This document shows positions 48,706-60,834 of a stretch of DNA of 64,000 nt, piece by piece; position 1 is the stretch's first letter, and each line of letters starts with the position of its first letter. Source of the stretch: Pieris napi (taxonomy: Eukaryota > Arthropoda > Insecta > Lepidoptera > Pieridae); NCBI RefSeq assembly GCF_905475465.1, contig NC_062236.1:1436001-1500000 (forward strand). The letters are read 5' to 3'. Made by a program: the position numbers and the translations under genes. Under the pieces are notes generated by a model. It did no database searches. It was not told the origin of the DNA and saw only the letters and a list, made by a program, of their open reading frames with translations.

Positions 48706-49354
48706 CTTGAATTTCTACCTCCCTTGTTGCAGTAACTCTGAAATATTAAGACAAAACTGTAGATTAATTAAACATTTATATTACGGAAGTGAAAAGCCCC
48801 AACTGAAAAAGGCCTACATTATGACAATCAAAGAATACAAAAGCTGAAAGCTTTGAGAATTCATAAACAGCTTCCCAAAGACTTAAAACGGACGATCCCT
48901 TACGAAATCGGAAACAATAAGAATTACCAACCCGTTTCTCATTTTCCAACAGTCGTAATGTTTAATTTTTGTTCACATAAAGCTTGCAAAGTATAGATTT
49001 TGTGTGAGATTCGTTGATCTTTTTGATAGCTAAGGTTGATCAAGGCAATAGGGTGGCAGGGCTGGCAAAATGCTACGGGCCCCCGACCCAAGAGGGCCCC
49101 TGCCCAAGAGATATTATATTCTAAGGATGAATGTGAAGTCTCCAATACGCATTGGGTTAGCTTGGGGACAACAGACCATTCCCTAAGGGAGGAGGCCTAT
49201 GGCCATTAGTGGGACATATACAAAGTGTAACTGAGTACGCTGAAAATCTCGAAGTTTAAATTAATCTGAGTACAAAGTGACGATTTTACTGATAGAGCCC
49301 CTTCAAAAGAATATGCCACGGGCCCCAGATGGTATAGTTACGCCACGGCTTTCT

Positions 49355-49380
49355 AACGCAAAACACCACTGTTTTGCGTT
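49355..49380. repeat. Perfect 11-bp hairpin
   Basis: AACGCAAAACA and TGTTTTGCGTT flank a 4-nt loop CCAC. It lies in unrecognised GC-richer sequence (49030-49390) in which TACGGGCCCC and CACGGGCCCC recur. Confidence 0.6.
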
Positions 49381-51419
49381 GCTGGGAATCAAACTTCAGT
49401 TGACTTGACCTCAACACAACAACAAAATATATATTCGATATAAAATAATAACTCGTGGATATGAGGCTTACTAAAAATCTTTGCAATGGTTATTTCTGAA
49501 AACGCAGGTGGCGGCTGTTAACCCCAGTTGACAGCACATACACAAATATATATTGTATTTCACTTTTATTGATTTTTTTCCTCAATATTTGTATTTAACA
49601 TGCTATAAACTAGCATGTTAAAAACAATGTTTAGCTTCATAGTACAAGCAAGTTTTAACAATGGACATAGAACTAACTATTGGTTCACAACGGGATATTG
49701 TACCCACGACCCACGTTTCTTCTTTTATATGGTATTCTTCTTCTTATGGTGCCTCTTCATTACCGGAGGCCGTCAGGTTTAATAAGTATTTAATATAAGT
49801 TTGATTGATTAAAACATAGATTTGTCAACACATGAATTTATCTTGTCAAAGCAGTCGATTTACAAGCTGGAATATACGGTTGTATATTCTAACTATAACT
49901 GTGTCATATACTGTGGACGTAAAATGTACGTCATTTCATGATAATTTTGTTTACACACTGCAGATTCTACATTAAAGTTCAAGTTAAAGCTAAGTTTAAT
50001 GGCAATTACTTATTGAGTCATTTTATGTTATTCGTTATACATATCATGTTTTAACAACAGTTTCATGTTTCACGTGTTTCGTACTTTGCAAGAAGCATGT
50101 GTTTTATGTTAGCATTTGTTTAACGACAGCATATTCCCTTCTAGGAAATTACATGTTTTTTCATATATGTGAACCAGTACTTAGACAGGTGCATCAGCTG
50201 AGCCGAGCCTAGTAATTAACTTCAAAAACACATTTTATGTGTTTCAAAATATTATCGGTTACGAAATGTTTTACTTAGCTTAGCTATATTTGTCGTAAGC
50301 TTCGTAAGCCGGCCTTGTCCTGATAAATCGACACCGAATTTACATTGCTATCGCCTCCACTTGGCCAAAAGCGTTTCGTTCCATTGTTCGCCTTTTCTTG
50401 GACGCCTGTCAAGGTCATATAAATTATATTGTTACGGATTCCGGAAACAAAATATGTCTATATAGCAAATAAATTAATTACATTTTCTTTGTTCATAGAC
50501 ATTTCTGAAAGTCACGAAATATTCAATAGTTGTTGATGAACGTTTTCATTACGATTATTTTAGTATTATTTAATTTAAGCAGTTATTTCTTTAAGTGTGA
50601 TAATTATAATATCGATCGATAAAGGATCATGAATCGATCCTAAGCGGAGGTAAACAGTTAATAATAATAAAGCCACTTTAATTCCATAAATCAAAAATTA
50701 CAGATCAGATGGGTGTTGGTTTTGTTATTATAGAGTTAGTCTACGTTATATATTGTTATTTACATTACTTCGTGTTTAGTATGAACCCCTTTTGGGTAAG
50801 GAATTTTCCATTTTATTTGAACATTTCGTTTCCTGGAGCGGGGTGGCTTCGACGGTCCATCTTTTGTCTGAACATCTTGCATTATGTCCTGCCCATTGTG
50901 TACTGATATCGATAACTTTATAAAGTATATAAAATGTGAACTCACATTGTATTTAAAAATTATTTATAATTATTAATTCGAACATAGTTAATAAATGCTA
51001 TCGACGGATATATATCGTTTTTATAAGGTTTTATAACTTAGGAGGTATAACGTGAACAAAAAGCCTGCAAATAAAACATACTACATGCTTTGCAATCCAC
51101 TATGGAAGCTTTATATTTTTGCGTCGAGAGTAACATTAGTTGATAATGATATGCAAGGTGATCAGCGATCTGAAAGACGTCGATTTTGGATTTAAAGCAT
51201 ACCTATACCGTCCGATGCTAATCTTCACCGTTGGAGGTTATTTATTTATCAATAAGGAAACATGACAGACGCATTGCAATTACAGGAATATAAACAATAT
51301 ATGTACAAGTTCTAATTATAGAAGTGCCCTTAAATTGTTTGAAAGAAAAAAATAATAGGCCTGAAACAGAGTTATTTATAGTACATACACAAAATACAAA
51401 ACAATTACAACAACGAAAA

Positions 51420-51840
51420 CACTAGGGGAGCGCGAAGACATATCAACTTTGAACAATTTGGTAGTCTATTTTGCGATTATACAAAGAAATACATTAGTTT
51501 AGAGCCCGGTTCGTATTCCAGACAAAAACGGCCCGCATGAGATCCCGACACATTTCAACGGATTCGGATGATCCCATCACGTTAGCTAACGATAAATTCA
51601 AAAGCCGCCCGCGCGACAAAACAAACTCAGATTAGGGTAAAAAGGTCCTTTACTTCGTACTTCGCTCACACCAGTGAGCTTGCGTCCTGGCCTACAGGCG
51701 ATCGCAGAAGAGCTAGTCGTGGGAAAGAGCCCATTTCCGACTGAGCTAAAGCAAAATAACCTGTCAAGGCGCTTCAAGCGAACAGCAAAATCCCATTAAA
51801 AACTTACAACTTGGATTCGGGCTAACGTACGCAAGAATCG
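51420..51840. other. GC-richer unexplained segment in intron 4
   Basis: About 400 bp clearly richer in GC than its surroundings (for example around CGCCCGCGCGACAAAACA), without an open frame, TIRs or similarity to other parts of the window. It could be a conserved regulatory block or an old repeat. Confidence 0.35.
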
Positions 51841-52179
51841 CTGAACTAAGCTCATAAATCATACATTTATCCCATAATTTCGTAGTTCTTTTGCCAACTA
51901 TAAAATAAGTTTAATTTTATAAACACATGAACACTATCCGTCATCCGACATTCCGCATATTTTAGCGGGACGCGTTTCGTATATTTTTATGCGGGACATT
52001 TGTCACGCGTAATGTCCGTATAAGTTTTCTTTTTATGTTCCGAAGCACTTTAACATTTTTTTTATACGTCGATTTAACAATATAGAGATTCAATAAGTCC
52101 ATAAAAATCGATATGAATATTTGGTGAACGCAATGTTTTACCTACATTGGAACTTTACCACTTTTATGATATGCATCAG

Positions 52180-52410
52180 TATGAAGAGTGTTCAGAGGAG
52201 TTGTTGGGATTACCTTCAGCTGAGTTTCATCATCTTACGTCGAGGCAGAATAGGAAATTCCACCCCCATTACCTCGACCTCCGTCGTACCACAACCTCGT
52301 TTTTTAAGGCAGTTTTTGCCGCGCACCATAACTACGAGGAACCTGCAGCCCACTGAAGTATTTCCGAATCAATTCGACTTAGGGTCCTTCAAGAAAAGAG
52401 AGTACCAGTT
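52180..52410 (+). mobile_element. LINE 3' fragment, FKKRAYQFL family
   Basis: It reads like CSEELLGLPSAEFHHLTSRQ and, in another frame, ...VFPNQFDLGSFKKREYQF. Frameshifted, and the 3' tail is missing. Confidence 0.65.
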
Positions 52411-52491
52411 CTACATGTCCAAAAAAACTCAAGATGCGTTGGTAACAAAGTGTCGAAAGACGATTTTTTACCTGTAACCGTCTTAGTATCG

Positions 52492-52775
52492 GTAGCAGTG
52501 ATGGCCTAGTGGCTTCAGCATGCGACTCTCATCCCTGAGGTCGTAGCTTCGATCCCCGGCTGTGCACCAATGGACTTTCTTTCTATGTGCACATTTAACA
52601 TTCGATCGAACGGTGAAGGAAAACTTCGTGAGGAAACCGGCTTGCCTTAGACCCAACAAGTCAGGCACAGAAGGCTGATCACCTACTTGCCTATTAGATT
52701 ACCAAATGATCATGAAACAGATACAGAAATCTGAGGCCCAGGCCTAAAAAAAAGGTTGTAGCGCCATTGATTTAT
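52492..52775 (+). mobile_element. SINE, main family
   Basis: Near full-length, from GGTAGCAGTGATGGCCTAGT to GGTTGTAGCGCCATTGATTT. Confidence 0.85.
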
Positions 52776-53109
52776 TTATTTTAACTATCTTAGTATGGAC
52801 ACGTTTGTTTCCTTATACAAACAAGCAGAGATCAAGACAGCCACCACCCTGGAAGCCAATACGGTAGATTTTTTAAATTCTAAACGTCAAATTATTCTTT
52901 TATATAAATAAAGTATTCTATTAATGTACATTTGACCTTTAACCAAAAGATCAAATGGTCCTATCATAATAATTACTTTAATTTTCCGGTCCTTCCGTTA
53001 ATAGTAAATTTTCGCTTCCTTTCAAAGCAGTACATAAAATTTTAATCAGCTACTGAATAACTATGGAAAAGAATAAGTGAACAACATTAAATAGAAAAGC
53101 TTTTTTTAT

Positions 53110-53245
53110 AGAATCACCTAACCTAGCCTGAAAACGGGCAGGAGACTCACCTGTTAAGAGTTACCGCCGCCCATGGACAGTTTCAATGCCATGGGCAGCT
53201 GGTTCCACATAGTGGTGGTGCGCGGAAAAGCGTCCTTACACATCG
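53110..53245 (-). mobile_element. LINE 3' fragment (minus), internally deleted
   Basis: GGGCAGGAGACTCACCTG and CGCCGCCCATGGACA are joined directly to GGCAGCTGGTTCCACATAGT, skipping the usual middle part. Confidence 0.6.
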
Positions 53246-53540
53246 CCCAAAAGCTTATATGTACTTCCGTTTTAGAGATTTACTTATTTATAATAAAATA
53301 CGCCATTTTTTTCTTGTTTAATATATAAACAATACAAATCTACCCTTAGGAAATTTATATTTCTGAATCGCAGCCCCCGAAATATATTATTTTTGTAAGT
53401 TAAATTTCAAAAAGGACAAACGTTTGTAGATAAATAATCATATCAATATATCTATATCAAAATAATATCTATATATCTATAGTTAAGAAGATCTAATGTT
53501 AACTTTCTATAATCTATAAGATATGAAAAAATCTCTATAT

Positions 53541-53866
53541 ATGTATATAAAATTATCGTGTCACAATGATCGTACCCATACTCATCCGAAACGGCTTGAC
53601 CGATTCTTATGAATTTTTTATACATATTCAGTAAGTCTGAGAATCAGCTACCATCTATCTCTCAAACCCCTAAGTGACACTTAAAAAAAATTGTTTTTAT
53701 TTTTTTATGATACAACAAACAAAAATATATACAACCACTAATTTTCATCCCTCAACTATAAACCCTTATTTTTTATTATCGTAGATATTTATTTTTATTG
53801 AACTAAAATTTTTTTTCCTAGAAATAATATACATGGCAAAATAAGGTTTGGTGAGGACAGCTAGTA
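53541..53866 (+). mobile_element. Helitron-like element
   Basis: From TATAAAATTATCGTGTCACA to a diverged GTTTGGTGAGGACAGCTAG end, lying about 90 bp upstream of exon 5. Confidence 0.6.
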
Positions 53867-53957
53867 TTTTTATAATATTTACGCTTTGCTGAAACCGATA
53901 AGTTTTAGAACTACACTTTATAAAGAAATATTATCTTATATATAAAAAATTATACAG

Positions 53958-54126
53958 GAACGAAAAGTTCTACACCTGCTGTGACGAGCCCTACCTGGAC
54001 ATCACCTTCAACATCACCATGAGGCGAAAGACTCTCTTCTACACTGTGAACATCATCATACCATGCATGGGCATTTCATTTTTAACCGTGCTCACATTTT
54101 ACCTACCTTCAGATAGTGGAGAAAAG
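53958..54126 (+). CDS. nAChRalpha4: nAChR alpha4-like, coding exon 5 (loop C and TM1)
   Basis: The exon is 169 nt: one base completing Arg, then 56 codons ending SDSGEK in phase 0 before GTATGT. It encodes NEKFYTCCDEPYLDITF, with the vicinal cysteines of loop C between two aromatic residues, the feature that defines an alpha subunit able to bind agonist. NIT is a likely glycosylation site. TM1 follows (FYTVNIIIPCMGISFLTVLT), then FYLPSDSGEK, the short link to TM2 including the Gly-Glu-Lys of the cation-selectivity filter. Confidence 0.93.
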
Positions 54127-55169
54127 GTATGTACATTGTACACAGAAAAGTCTATTTAATTTAAGATAAAATACATACTATTATATTCTATTTTTAGATA
54201 AATTATTATGTATGAATTATTAAAATCAATACCGAAATTAAGTACCCGATATATTGATTCAAGTAAGCAGGGATTGAATATTATCTTTGATAATTTACGG
54301 TGAACTTTTTAAATGAAATGCTCAATGAAGTAAGTAACGATACTCAAACATTTCTGAATATCTTGAAGAAATTGCTTACAAAAGCTTATCTCGGAGAATA
54401 AATTCACTTCAAATTCCTGGTAAGAGAACAATGTCTTAAAACAAAATTAAATAATTGAAATATATTGGCGTTTTACTGCTTAATAGGATATCAAAGTTCA
54501 AAATTTAATGTATAATTTTATTAAATTATATATTAATATATAATTATATTGCATAATTAAGTAAAAAGTTTTTGACCTCATTTCTTCTACCCGTTCATCT
54601 TTAATGATGTCTTAACGATGTTCTAAAATTAATTCACAATACGAAAACTATTTAAAATTAAGATACAAGTAATATTCGGCCAAAAATAAAACTAAACGCG
54701 AAAAAGTCGTTTGTCTTGCTAAATCTCGTGAATGGCTACACCGATTTGGCTAATTATGAGCTTTTAATATTTGTGATAGTTCAGGCAATATTTTTAACAG
54801 TCAAAAATATAAATAATAAGTTAGTTAAACTACTAACAACGACAATTGAATTTTCAAAATTGGGGTGTTTTTTTTAAATAAAACTTTGTTGTCTTAGACG
54901 CCAGAAAAAAATTGTTTTTCATAGCTGTAATACTCGTATGAGTTCGTTTTGACACAAAAATATGTGGGTGATATAAAGTTCTCCGGGTCATTTAGTATAT
55001 AATAAAATAATAATATTGTAACTTGTAACTTAAACTCAAAATTTCATTCGCATCACCTTGATGGCTGGAAATCTTCCGCTTAACAAGAAATTATCTTTCG
55101 CGAATTAGCGAACTGTGGAATTGTCACCCAGTGGGGGTCTTCCCTGGGAGACCTCTTATTGAGAGTAAA

Positions 55170-55250
55170 CTCCACCCGCTATTCCGGCAACGAACCCACT
55201 GAATTTGGAGAGTCCATGAGCTGCGGTAACTGCTCTTTCCGCCCCCTCCA
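55170..55250 (+). mobile_element. Degenerate LINE tail
   Basis: CCGGCAACGAACCCACTGAA to TGCTCTTTCCGCCCCCTCCA resembles the common LINE tail with many changes. Confidence 0.4.
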
Positions 55251-55251
55251 T

Positions 55252-55598
55252 CTAATATAAAAAATTCTCGTGTCACAATGTTCGTTCCTATACTCCTCCG
55301 AATCGGCTCGACCAATTCTTACAAATATTTTTCTGCATATTCAGTAAGTCTGAGAATCGGCTACTATCTATCTTTCAAACCCTTTAGGAATAAGGGGTGG
55401 GGTGTCCACCGCAAACAATTTTTTTTGTTTTAATTTTTTTATGATACAACATACAAAAATACATACAACCCTTAATTTTAACCCCTCTACGATCAACCCC
55501 TATTTTTTTTATACCAGATAGTTATTTTTATTAAACTAAAATAATGTTTCTTAGAAATAATATACATGGCAAAACAACGTTTGTCGGGTCAGCTAGTA
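55252..55598 (+). mobile_element. Helitron-like element
   Basis: TATAAAAAATTCTCGTGTCA to GTTTGTCGGGTCAGCTAG; a well-preserved copy directly following the LINE tail. Confidence 0.7.
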
Positions 55599-56087
55599 TC
55601 TTAAAAAAGGCGCTTTTTATGTATCAGTATGAAATAATTTATGACAAATATATAAGAATTCATAATCATTATAACACGAAAACAAAATAATTCTCTTTCA
55701 AACAAAACCCTTTAGCGTCTGTTAAAAGTGTTAACAATAGTTTCACGGGGAAAACTCCGGTGAAATAAAAATGAACTTCTTTGTCCCTAATGACAAAAGC
55801 GTCGTTTTCAATAATGAGATGCTTTTAAGCTCAAAAGTGAGTGATAAATTATAGCAATTTCTCCAGATCGGTAAGCTGATGAGCGATCGGCTAATGTTAT
55901 TTCTAAGCGAATGTGAGTTTTTATCTTTTAGCTATCGGGATCTAAAGATATGTGATCTGCAAATTAGATTTTCTATCGTTTTTGTTTTTAGATTACAATC
56001 GTACAACCTCGGCTTTTTCGAAATGATATTTTATTAAGGCTATTACTTACTGATGTGAATGTTACTTTTGATGTCAAAGATTCGTTT

Positions 56088-57084
56088 TGGTAGGGGAGCC
56101 CACGATGCTAAATGGGGATTTACTCGAGAGTCGTAGAGACCTATTGGGATGCAAAGCTTAGATGATAAGAAGAAAAAAATGTTATATGATATATACCTGT
56201 TCATCGGTGGGGGAAGCGGCTATAGATTGTTAAATATGTAAAAAAAACTGTTGCATGGACATCCTCGAGCGCGTCAGATATTGCTAGCATCAATGCCCTA
56301 CGTATTTTAATTGATCGAACCACAAATTTCGGAGTAATCTTGAAAAAACACTTTTTCGGGTTTCTTTCGTTCACGATATCTCTCGAACGAATCAACCGCT
56401 TTTGACCAGCTTGGTGGCGATCGACGTGGTTTTTTAAGCTCAAAGGCGGATTAGTTTTTGAAGTTGATCGATAAAGAAACCACTTTAAAAAAAAATATTT
56501 CTTATTTTTTTAAGATTTTTCAAAATTTCTCAAAATCTATCGGTCCGAATCGGTTCAAATTCACAAGAAATGTAATTTTGAGGGAAATATTTAGAACGCC
56601 GTTTAGTAGATTCCGATCGGTTTAAGGAAATGTAGGCATCACGCAGCTGCACGCATTTAACTTTATCGACGAATTTTTGTTATTTCGGGTTGGGGAAATC
56701 GTCAGATTATATATTTTTCATTATTCTTGAATTATTTCCTTCAAAATAAAAAAAAAATTAGCTACGCTCGAGAATGTCGAGATGACGTTTTTTTTTTACT
56801 ACTTTGTTGCCCTCCCCTTTTTTTACGTCACTCTCAAATTGTCAGATTAGTGGAATATACACTTTTTAGGATGTAATTAACTCACCCTACCTTAATCTGA
56901 CGCGCTCGGGAATTTCTGATGGTCAATTTTTTTTTACTAATCTGATCCTGTCTCCTTCACGGGCAGCCTTATATATGGGCTTCATGTTTTATGGAGGTAC
57001 TTAACCGGGTACAAGGTATCCCCCTATATATTAATCTGCCGCGCTTTAGTAAATCCCGAAATCCCCTCTTGGGCTCCCCTACCA
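56088..57084 (+). mobile_element. TGGTAGGGG TIR element, copy 3 (997 bp, internally deleted)
   Basis: Both 15-bp ends are intact, and TTT flanks the element (56085-56087, 57085-57087). About 605 bp is missing relative to copies 1 and 2; the junction lies at about 56305-56311, where TTTTAAT occurs at both original breakpoints. Confidence 0.85.
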
Positions 57085-57424
57085 TTTCGTGCAGTAATTG
57101 TTTATGTTTTACAAAGACAGAAAAATATATCATCGATCCGTCGTTCCACAATTGAGTGTTTTTAAGACATTTTCAAAATCAAAATCAAATTAGTCACACG
57201 GTGTGCAAATTTGATTGAAATCGGTTTAGTAGTTTAGGAGTCCACAGCGGTCAAACAACGTGACGCGTAATTTATATATATTAAGAATTTCGGTTTGCTC
57301 TCTCTCTCAAATAATTTGTTAGCATCTTAATTATTAAATATATACTAATAACTTTTAATTTCTCGAAATATGAATTACTATAGATGCAAGAATTGTATGG
57401 TATATATATATATTTTATCCCCAG

Positions 57425-57561
57425 GTAACGTTATCAATATCGATACTCATCAGTCTCCACGTGTTCTTCCTTTTGGTTGTGGAGATCATACCTCCCACCT
57501 CCCTGGTGGTACCTCTTTTGGGAAAATACCTCATCTTCGCTATGATCCTGGTATCAATTAG
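57425..57561 (+). CDS. nAChRalpha4: nAChR alpha4-like, coding exon 6 (TM2 and start of TM3)
   Basis: The exon is 137 nt; it enters in phase 0 after CCCCAG and leaves with two bases (AG) of a split codon before GTAAGT. It encodes the pore-lining helix VTLSISILISLHVFFLLVVE, then IIPPTSLVVPLLGKYLIF and AMILVSI of TM3. The TM2-TM3 linker PPTSLVVPLLGKY is almost invariant in insect alpha subunits. The following exon should begin with a base completing Ser and continue with the rest of TM3, but it is not in the window. Confidence 0.93.
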
Positions 57562-58014
57562 GTAAGTATTTTTCATAATAAAAACTTTTTTCTATACTAA
57601 AATTTTAAAGAGATTATGACAAGATTAAGACAGATTTATATTTCGGCATGTTTGTAACGAATAAACTTAAAATTTAGTTGTTTCTTTTTAATATTGCATT
57701 CGAAATGTATATTATCGCAATGGCTATATTTATTACCAATATATTAAAAAATATATCTAGCCGTGCATCTCTAGGCCGGTAGAATAACATACATTTATTA
57801 TACATTATAAAGAAGAAAGGGAAGAAGTAGATAACCTAAACCTCACATTATATACTTATTACATACATTATTTTAGTAATAAAATATATTGTATACGGAA
57901 AGACCGGGACTCGAACCAATAATTACGATTGAAAACCACACGCTTAATCATTACTTAACGATTTCACTATGTGAACAGTTAATGTCGGGTCACTCTGCAT
58001 CTTCTACCGTATTT

Positions 58015-58370
58015 ACCATGGAGAGTGTTCAGAGGAGTTGTTCGGATTAATACCTGCAGCTGAATTTCATCATCGGACGTCGAGGCAGAATACGAAATTC
58101 CACCCGTAGCACCTCTACGTCCGTCGTTCCACAACTGAGCGTTCTTTAAGGCAGTTTTTGCCGTGCTCCACCACTTTGTGGGCCAGCTGCCCACTGAAGT
58201 ATTTCCGATCCAATTCGACTTAGGGTCCTACAAGAAAAAAGTGTACCAATTATTTAAAAGCCGGCAACGCACTCGCGAGCCCTCTGACATTGAAAGTGTT
58301 TATGGGCGGCGGTATCACTTAACATCAGGTGAGCCTCTTGTCCGTTTACCCCTGTTCCATATAGAACTTG
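58015..58370 (+). mobile_element. LINE 3' fragment, FKKRAYQFL family
   Basis: TTCAGAGGAGTTGTTCGGAT through CCACTGAAGTATTTCCGATC to the tail CATCAGGTGAGCCTCTTG. This is the longest copy of the family here, still 5'-truncated. Confidence 0.7.
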
Positions 58371-58899
58371 TTCATATTGAAAATAGAATAAGAGCCTGCC
58401 CATTTGCTTAAGAATTTTTTTTTCATGAAAATTACTTCTTAAAGTCTTCCCCTTACCTCATTCAAACACAACGTGTCACGCAAAAACAATTTGTTTTTAT
58501 TTTTTGAGTCCAAATTCTCACATACATTTATCAAAATTTAAAGTTAGACCTTTTGAATTAAAATCCGATACAATCTTAGATAGATCTGAAAGTACAATCT
58601 GCGTCCTAGAGTAGCATCGTCAATTTATAGTTATTTATTTATATTTTTAAGCACAATCCTGCGAACAGTATGCGTGAAACTCGAAAGTACACGGATTACA
58701 ACCCGCAATTTGCATATAAATTAAAATCCTCAAACAAGATATTTGATTGAGTAACTTTCAAACAGCCGACATTAGGCAAAACGTTCCTTTGTAAAATATG
58801 CAAACAGTTTGTGATATCCCATTATTGTGAAATGAATGGGGTTTGACGAATAAATTTGTCTTTGAATACATTTATAACACTTTACGTTATATAACAATG

Positions 58900-59020
58900 T
58901 CACTTAGGTCTGGGCCTCAGATTTTTGTATCTGTTTCATGATCATTTGTCAATCTAATAGGCAAGTAGGTGATCAGCCTCCTGTTGCCGACATACGCCGT
59001 CGACTTTTTGGGTCTAAGGT
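58900..59020 (-). mobile_element. Partial SINE (minus), 3' half only
   Basis: TAGGTCTGGGCCTCAGATTT to CGTCGACTTTTTGGGTCTAA; the tRNA head is missing. Confidence 0.65.
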
Positions 59021-60129
59021 ATTCAATCTTATTTCGTTTAAGAAAAGAATATAGGTAATTCTTAAACGCCAGCTTATCACTAGTGAGCAGGCAGTGAAGG
59101 CGTCTTCTGTCTATGTGGCCGGTATCACTAACCATCACTTACCATTTCCATCAGCCCATATATCCTCTTTTTTTAAGAATGTTTAAAATGCCTGTTCACT
59201 TAGACATTTTACATTACTTTACACAATTTAATGTAGTTTATATAAAGATAAAGAAGGTATTATAATTATAATCTACGAATACTGAAAAGTTTTTTGTCCA
59301 ACTCCCAAAATCTTATCAGAATATGGTGTCTTTGATAATATGAACCCGAAACACATTATAAATGACCATTGCATTATCCAGTACGTTAAATAGACAAATG
59401 AATAACGAAATTAGGAAATAATCACAACACATATAATTATTGATCTTACCAGTATGAACAATTTAATAAAATTACCGCTGTAGCCCGTATTTTAGAAATT
59501 TTCTTATTTTTTATAGAACAAAACACGAGGCCTTTAAGAACGCTCGCTTATTATATATAATACACATATATAATATATTTTTCTAAAATCACGGTTCACT
59601 TACTAAAGCTACCAAATTAGCCAACACAGTCACAAAGCTAAAAGCTCGGAAAAGAACAAAAAGGAAAAAAAATATAGCAAAGTGTTCTCAACTGAAGGGT
59701 CACAATGCTGTTAGTCGTGATGCGCTGTCAGCTGGGATTTCACGCAGCCTGTACTATTTAGCCAGATTTAACCTGACATGTTTAATATTGCGAAAAGGCT
59801 AAGCGCTTTTATTACTAGAATTTTGATTGATTCTATTTATGTGTTATTTGTTAAACAACTTCTACTTAACATTCATTGTTGTTGTATTTCATCTGGTTTT
59901 CTTTCCTTTTTTTTTTATTATGCAATAGGAGGCAAACGGGCACGAACGAGGCTTATCTGATGAAAAAAAAATGTTTATTATGGAAGTTAAGATACAGGTA
60001 TCACTTATTCCACGTCATTAAATTTGAATCTGTAGGCATCCTTACTCGTCGGCAAAGAATACAGAGGGTGTAGGCCGAGAGAAAGAGGCGGCGTAAAAAA
60101 CTCTCGGTACTCTTTAAAAATAGCAAATC

Positions 60130-60800
60130 TGCAAACAACACTTATTTTAAAACAAATATCGCAAATTAATTAGAAGTAGCCTGTCTAGCACTAGTCCCAG
60201 GCCCTTTTATCAACTAGATCAGAGTTCCCCAAACTTTTTGTGTCGTAGACCCCTTGCCATGTTTTTCCGTGTTGGGTAGACCCCCTAATTACCTGATATT
60301 TATTTCTTGTAAATTTCTAACTGTAGTGAAGTTTAGTGTTAAAAACTTAAAGTAAAAACACATGTTAATTTATACTTTTATTAATTGAATTTAAATTAAA
60401 ACTACTCAAAATAAAATTTTATATCTGTTTGTTTGAAATGTATATGTTTTGATATTATAAGATAGTATGATGTAAGTAAATAGGTACTATTGGTGTATGT
60501 GTTGAGATCCACTATCGTGGACCCCCATTTTCATTTCATGGACCCCCAAATGTTTTTTCGCTGACGTAGACCCCTTGTAGGTTGTCATAGACCCCTAGGG
60601 GTCGATATAGACCACTTTGGGAATCACTGAACTAGATAATCGTTAACTTTATAGTAAGCCTTTTTACACAGCTTTTCTTTAATACATCTCTTAAATTTAT
60701 TAAAAGGCAGAGACAAAAGAGCCTCTGGGATTTTATTAAAGAAGAGTAATCCCTTTTCCCAAAAAATAATTACTAACTTTAGATAGTCTAGTACGGGGAA
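60130..60800 (-). mobile_element. LINE fragment (minus) interrupted by a hAT MITE
   Basis: On the minus strand it matches the plus copy at 63745-63990: AATTTCCCCGTACTAGACT, then CCTTTTAATAAATTTAAGA and GGGCCTGGGACTAGTGCTAG. It is split at 60220-60629 by an insertion. Confidence 0.7.
60220..60629. mobile_element. 410-bp hAT-type MITE with perfect 8-bp target duplication
   Basis: The ends are CAGAGTTCCCCAAACTTTTT and, inverted, CAGTGATTCCCAAAGTGG, the CAG-type termini of hAT elements. AACTAGAT flanks it exactly at 60212-60219 and 60630-60637. The LINE copy near 63886-63920 shows the same sequence uninterrupted with a single AACTAGAT complement, which is the empty site. Confidence 0.88.
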
Positions 60801-60834
60801 ATTGCAGCCTGCGTTTGTTTCCCCGTACTAGACT
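60785..60834. repeat. 17-bp perfect inverted repeat
   Basis: AGTCTAGTACGGGGAAA at 60785-60801 and its inverse complement at 60818-60834, with a 16-nt spacer. It sits at the junction between two LINE fragments, so it may mark a rearrangement. Confidence 0.7.

Larger units (their letters stand above)
36621..53957 (+). other. Intron 4 of nAChR alpha4-like gene (17,337 bp)
   Basis: GT at 36621, AG at 53956-53957. It contains a second SINE type (about 39165-39412), the second full TGGTAGGGG element (39564-41168), Helitron-like copies, many LINE tails, SINEs at 42417 and 52492, a MITE (44497-44839) and several hairpins. Stretches such as 38320-39000, 46280-48300, 49500-51400 and 52800-53100 show no gene or repeat that I can support. 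Confidence 0.75.
54127..57424 (+). other. Intron 5 of nAChR alpha4-like gene (3,298 bp)
   Basis: GT at 54127, AG at 57423-57424. It holds a degenerate LINE tail (about 55170-55250) abutting a Helitron-like copy (55252-55598), and the internally deleted third TGGTAGGGG element (56088-57084). The stretch 54130-55120 shows nothing else recognisable. Confidence 0.8.

Noticed and set aside
57905..57975. tRNA gene on the minus strand
   Set aside because: Has a B-box-like GGTTCGAGTCC, but no clear acceptor or anticodon stem; more likely a SINE head remnant.
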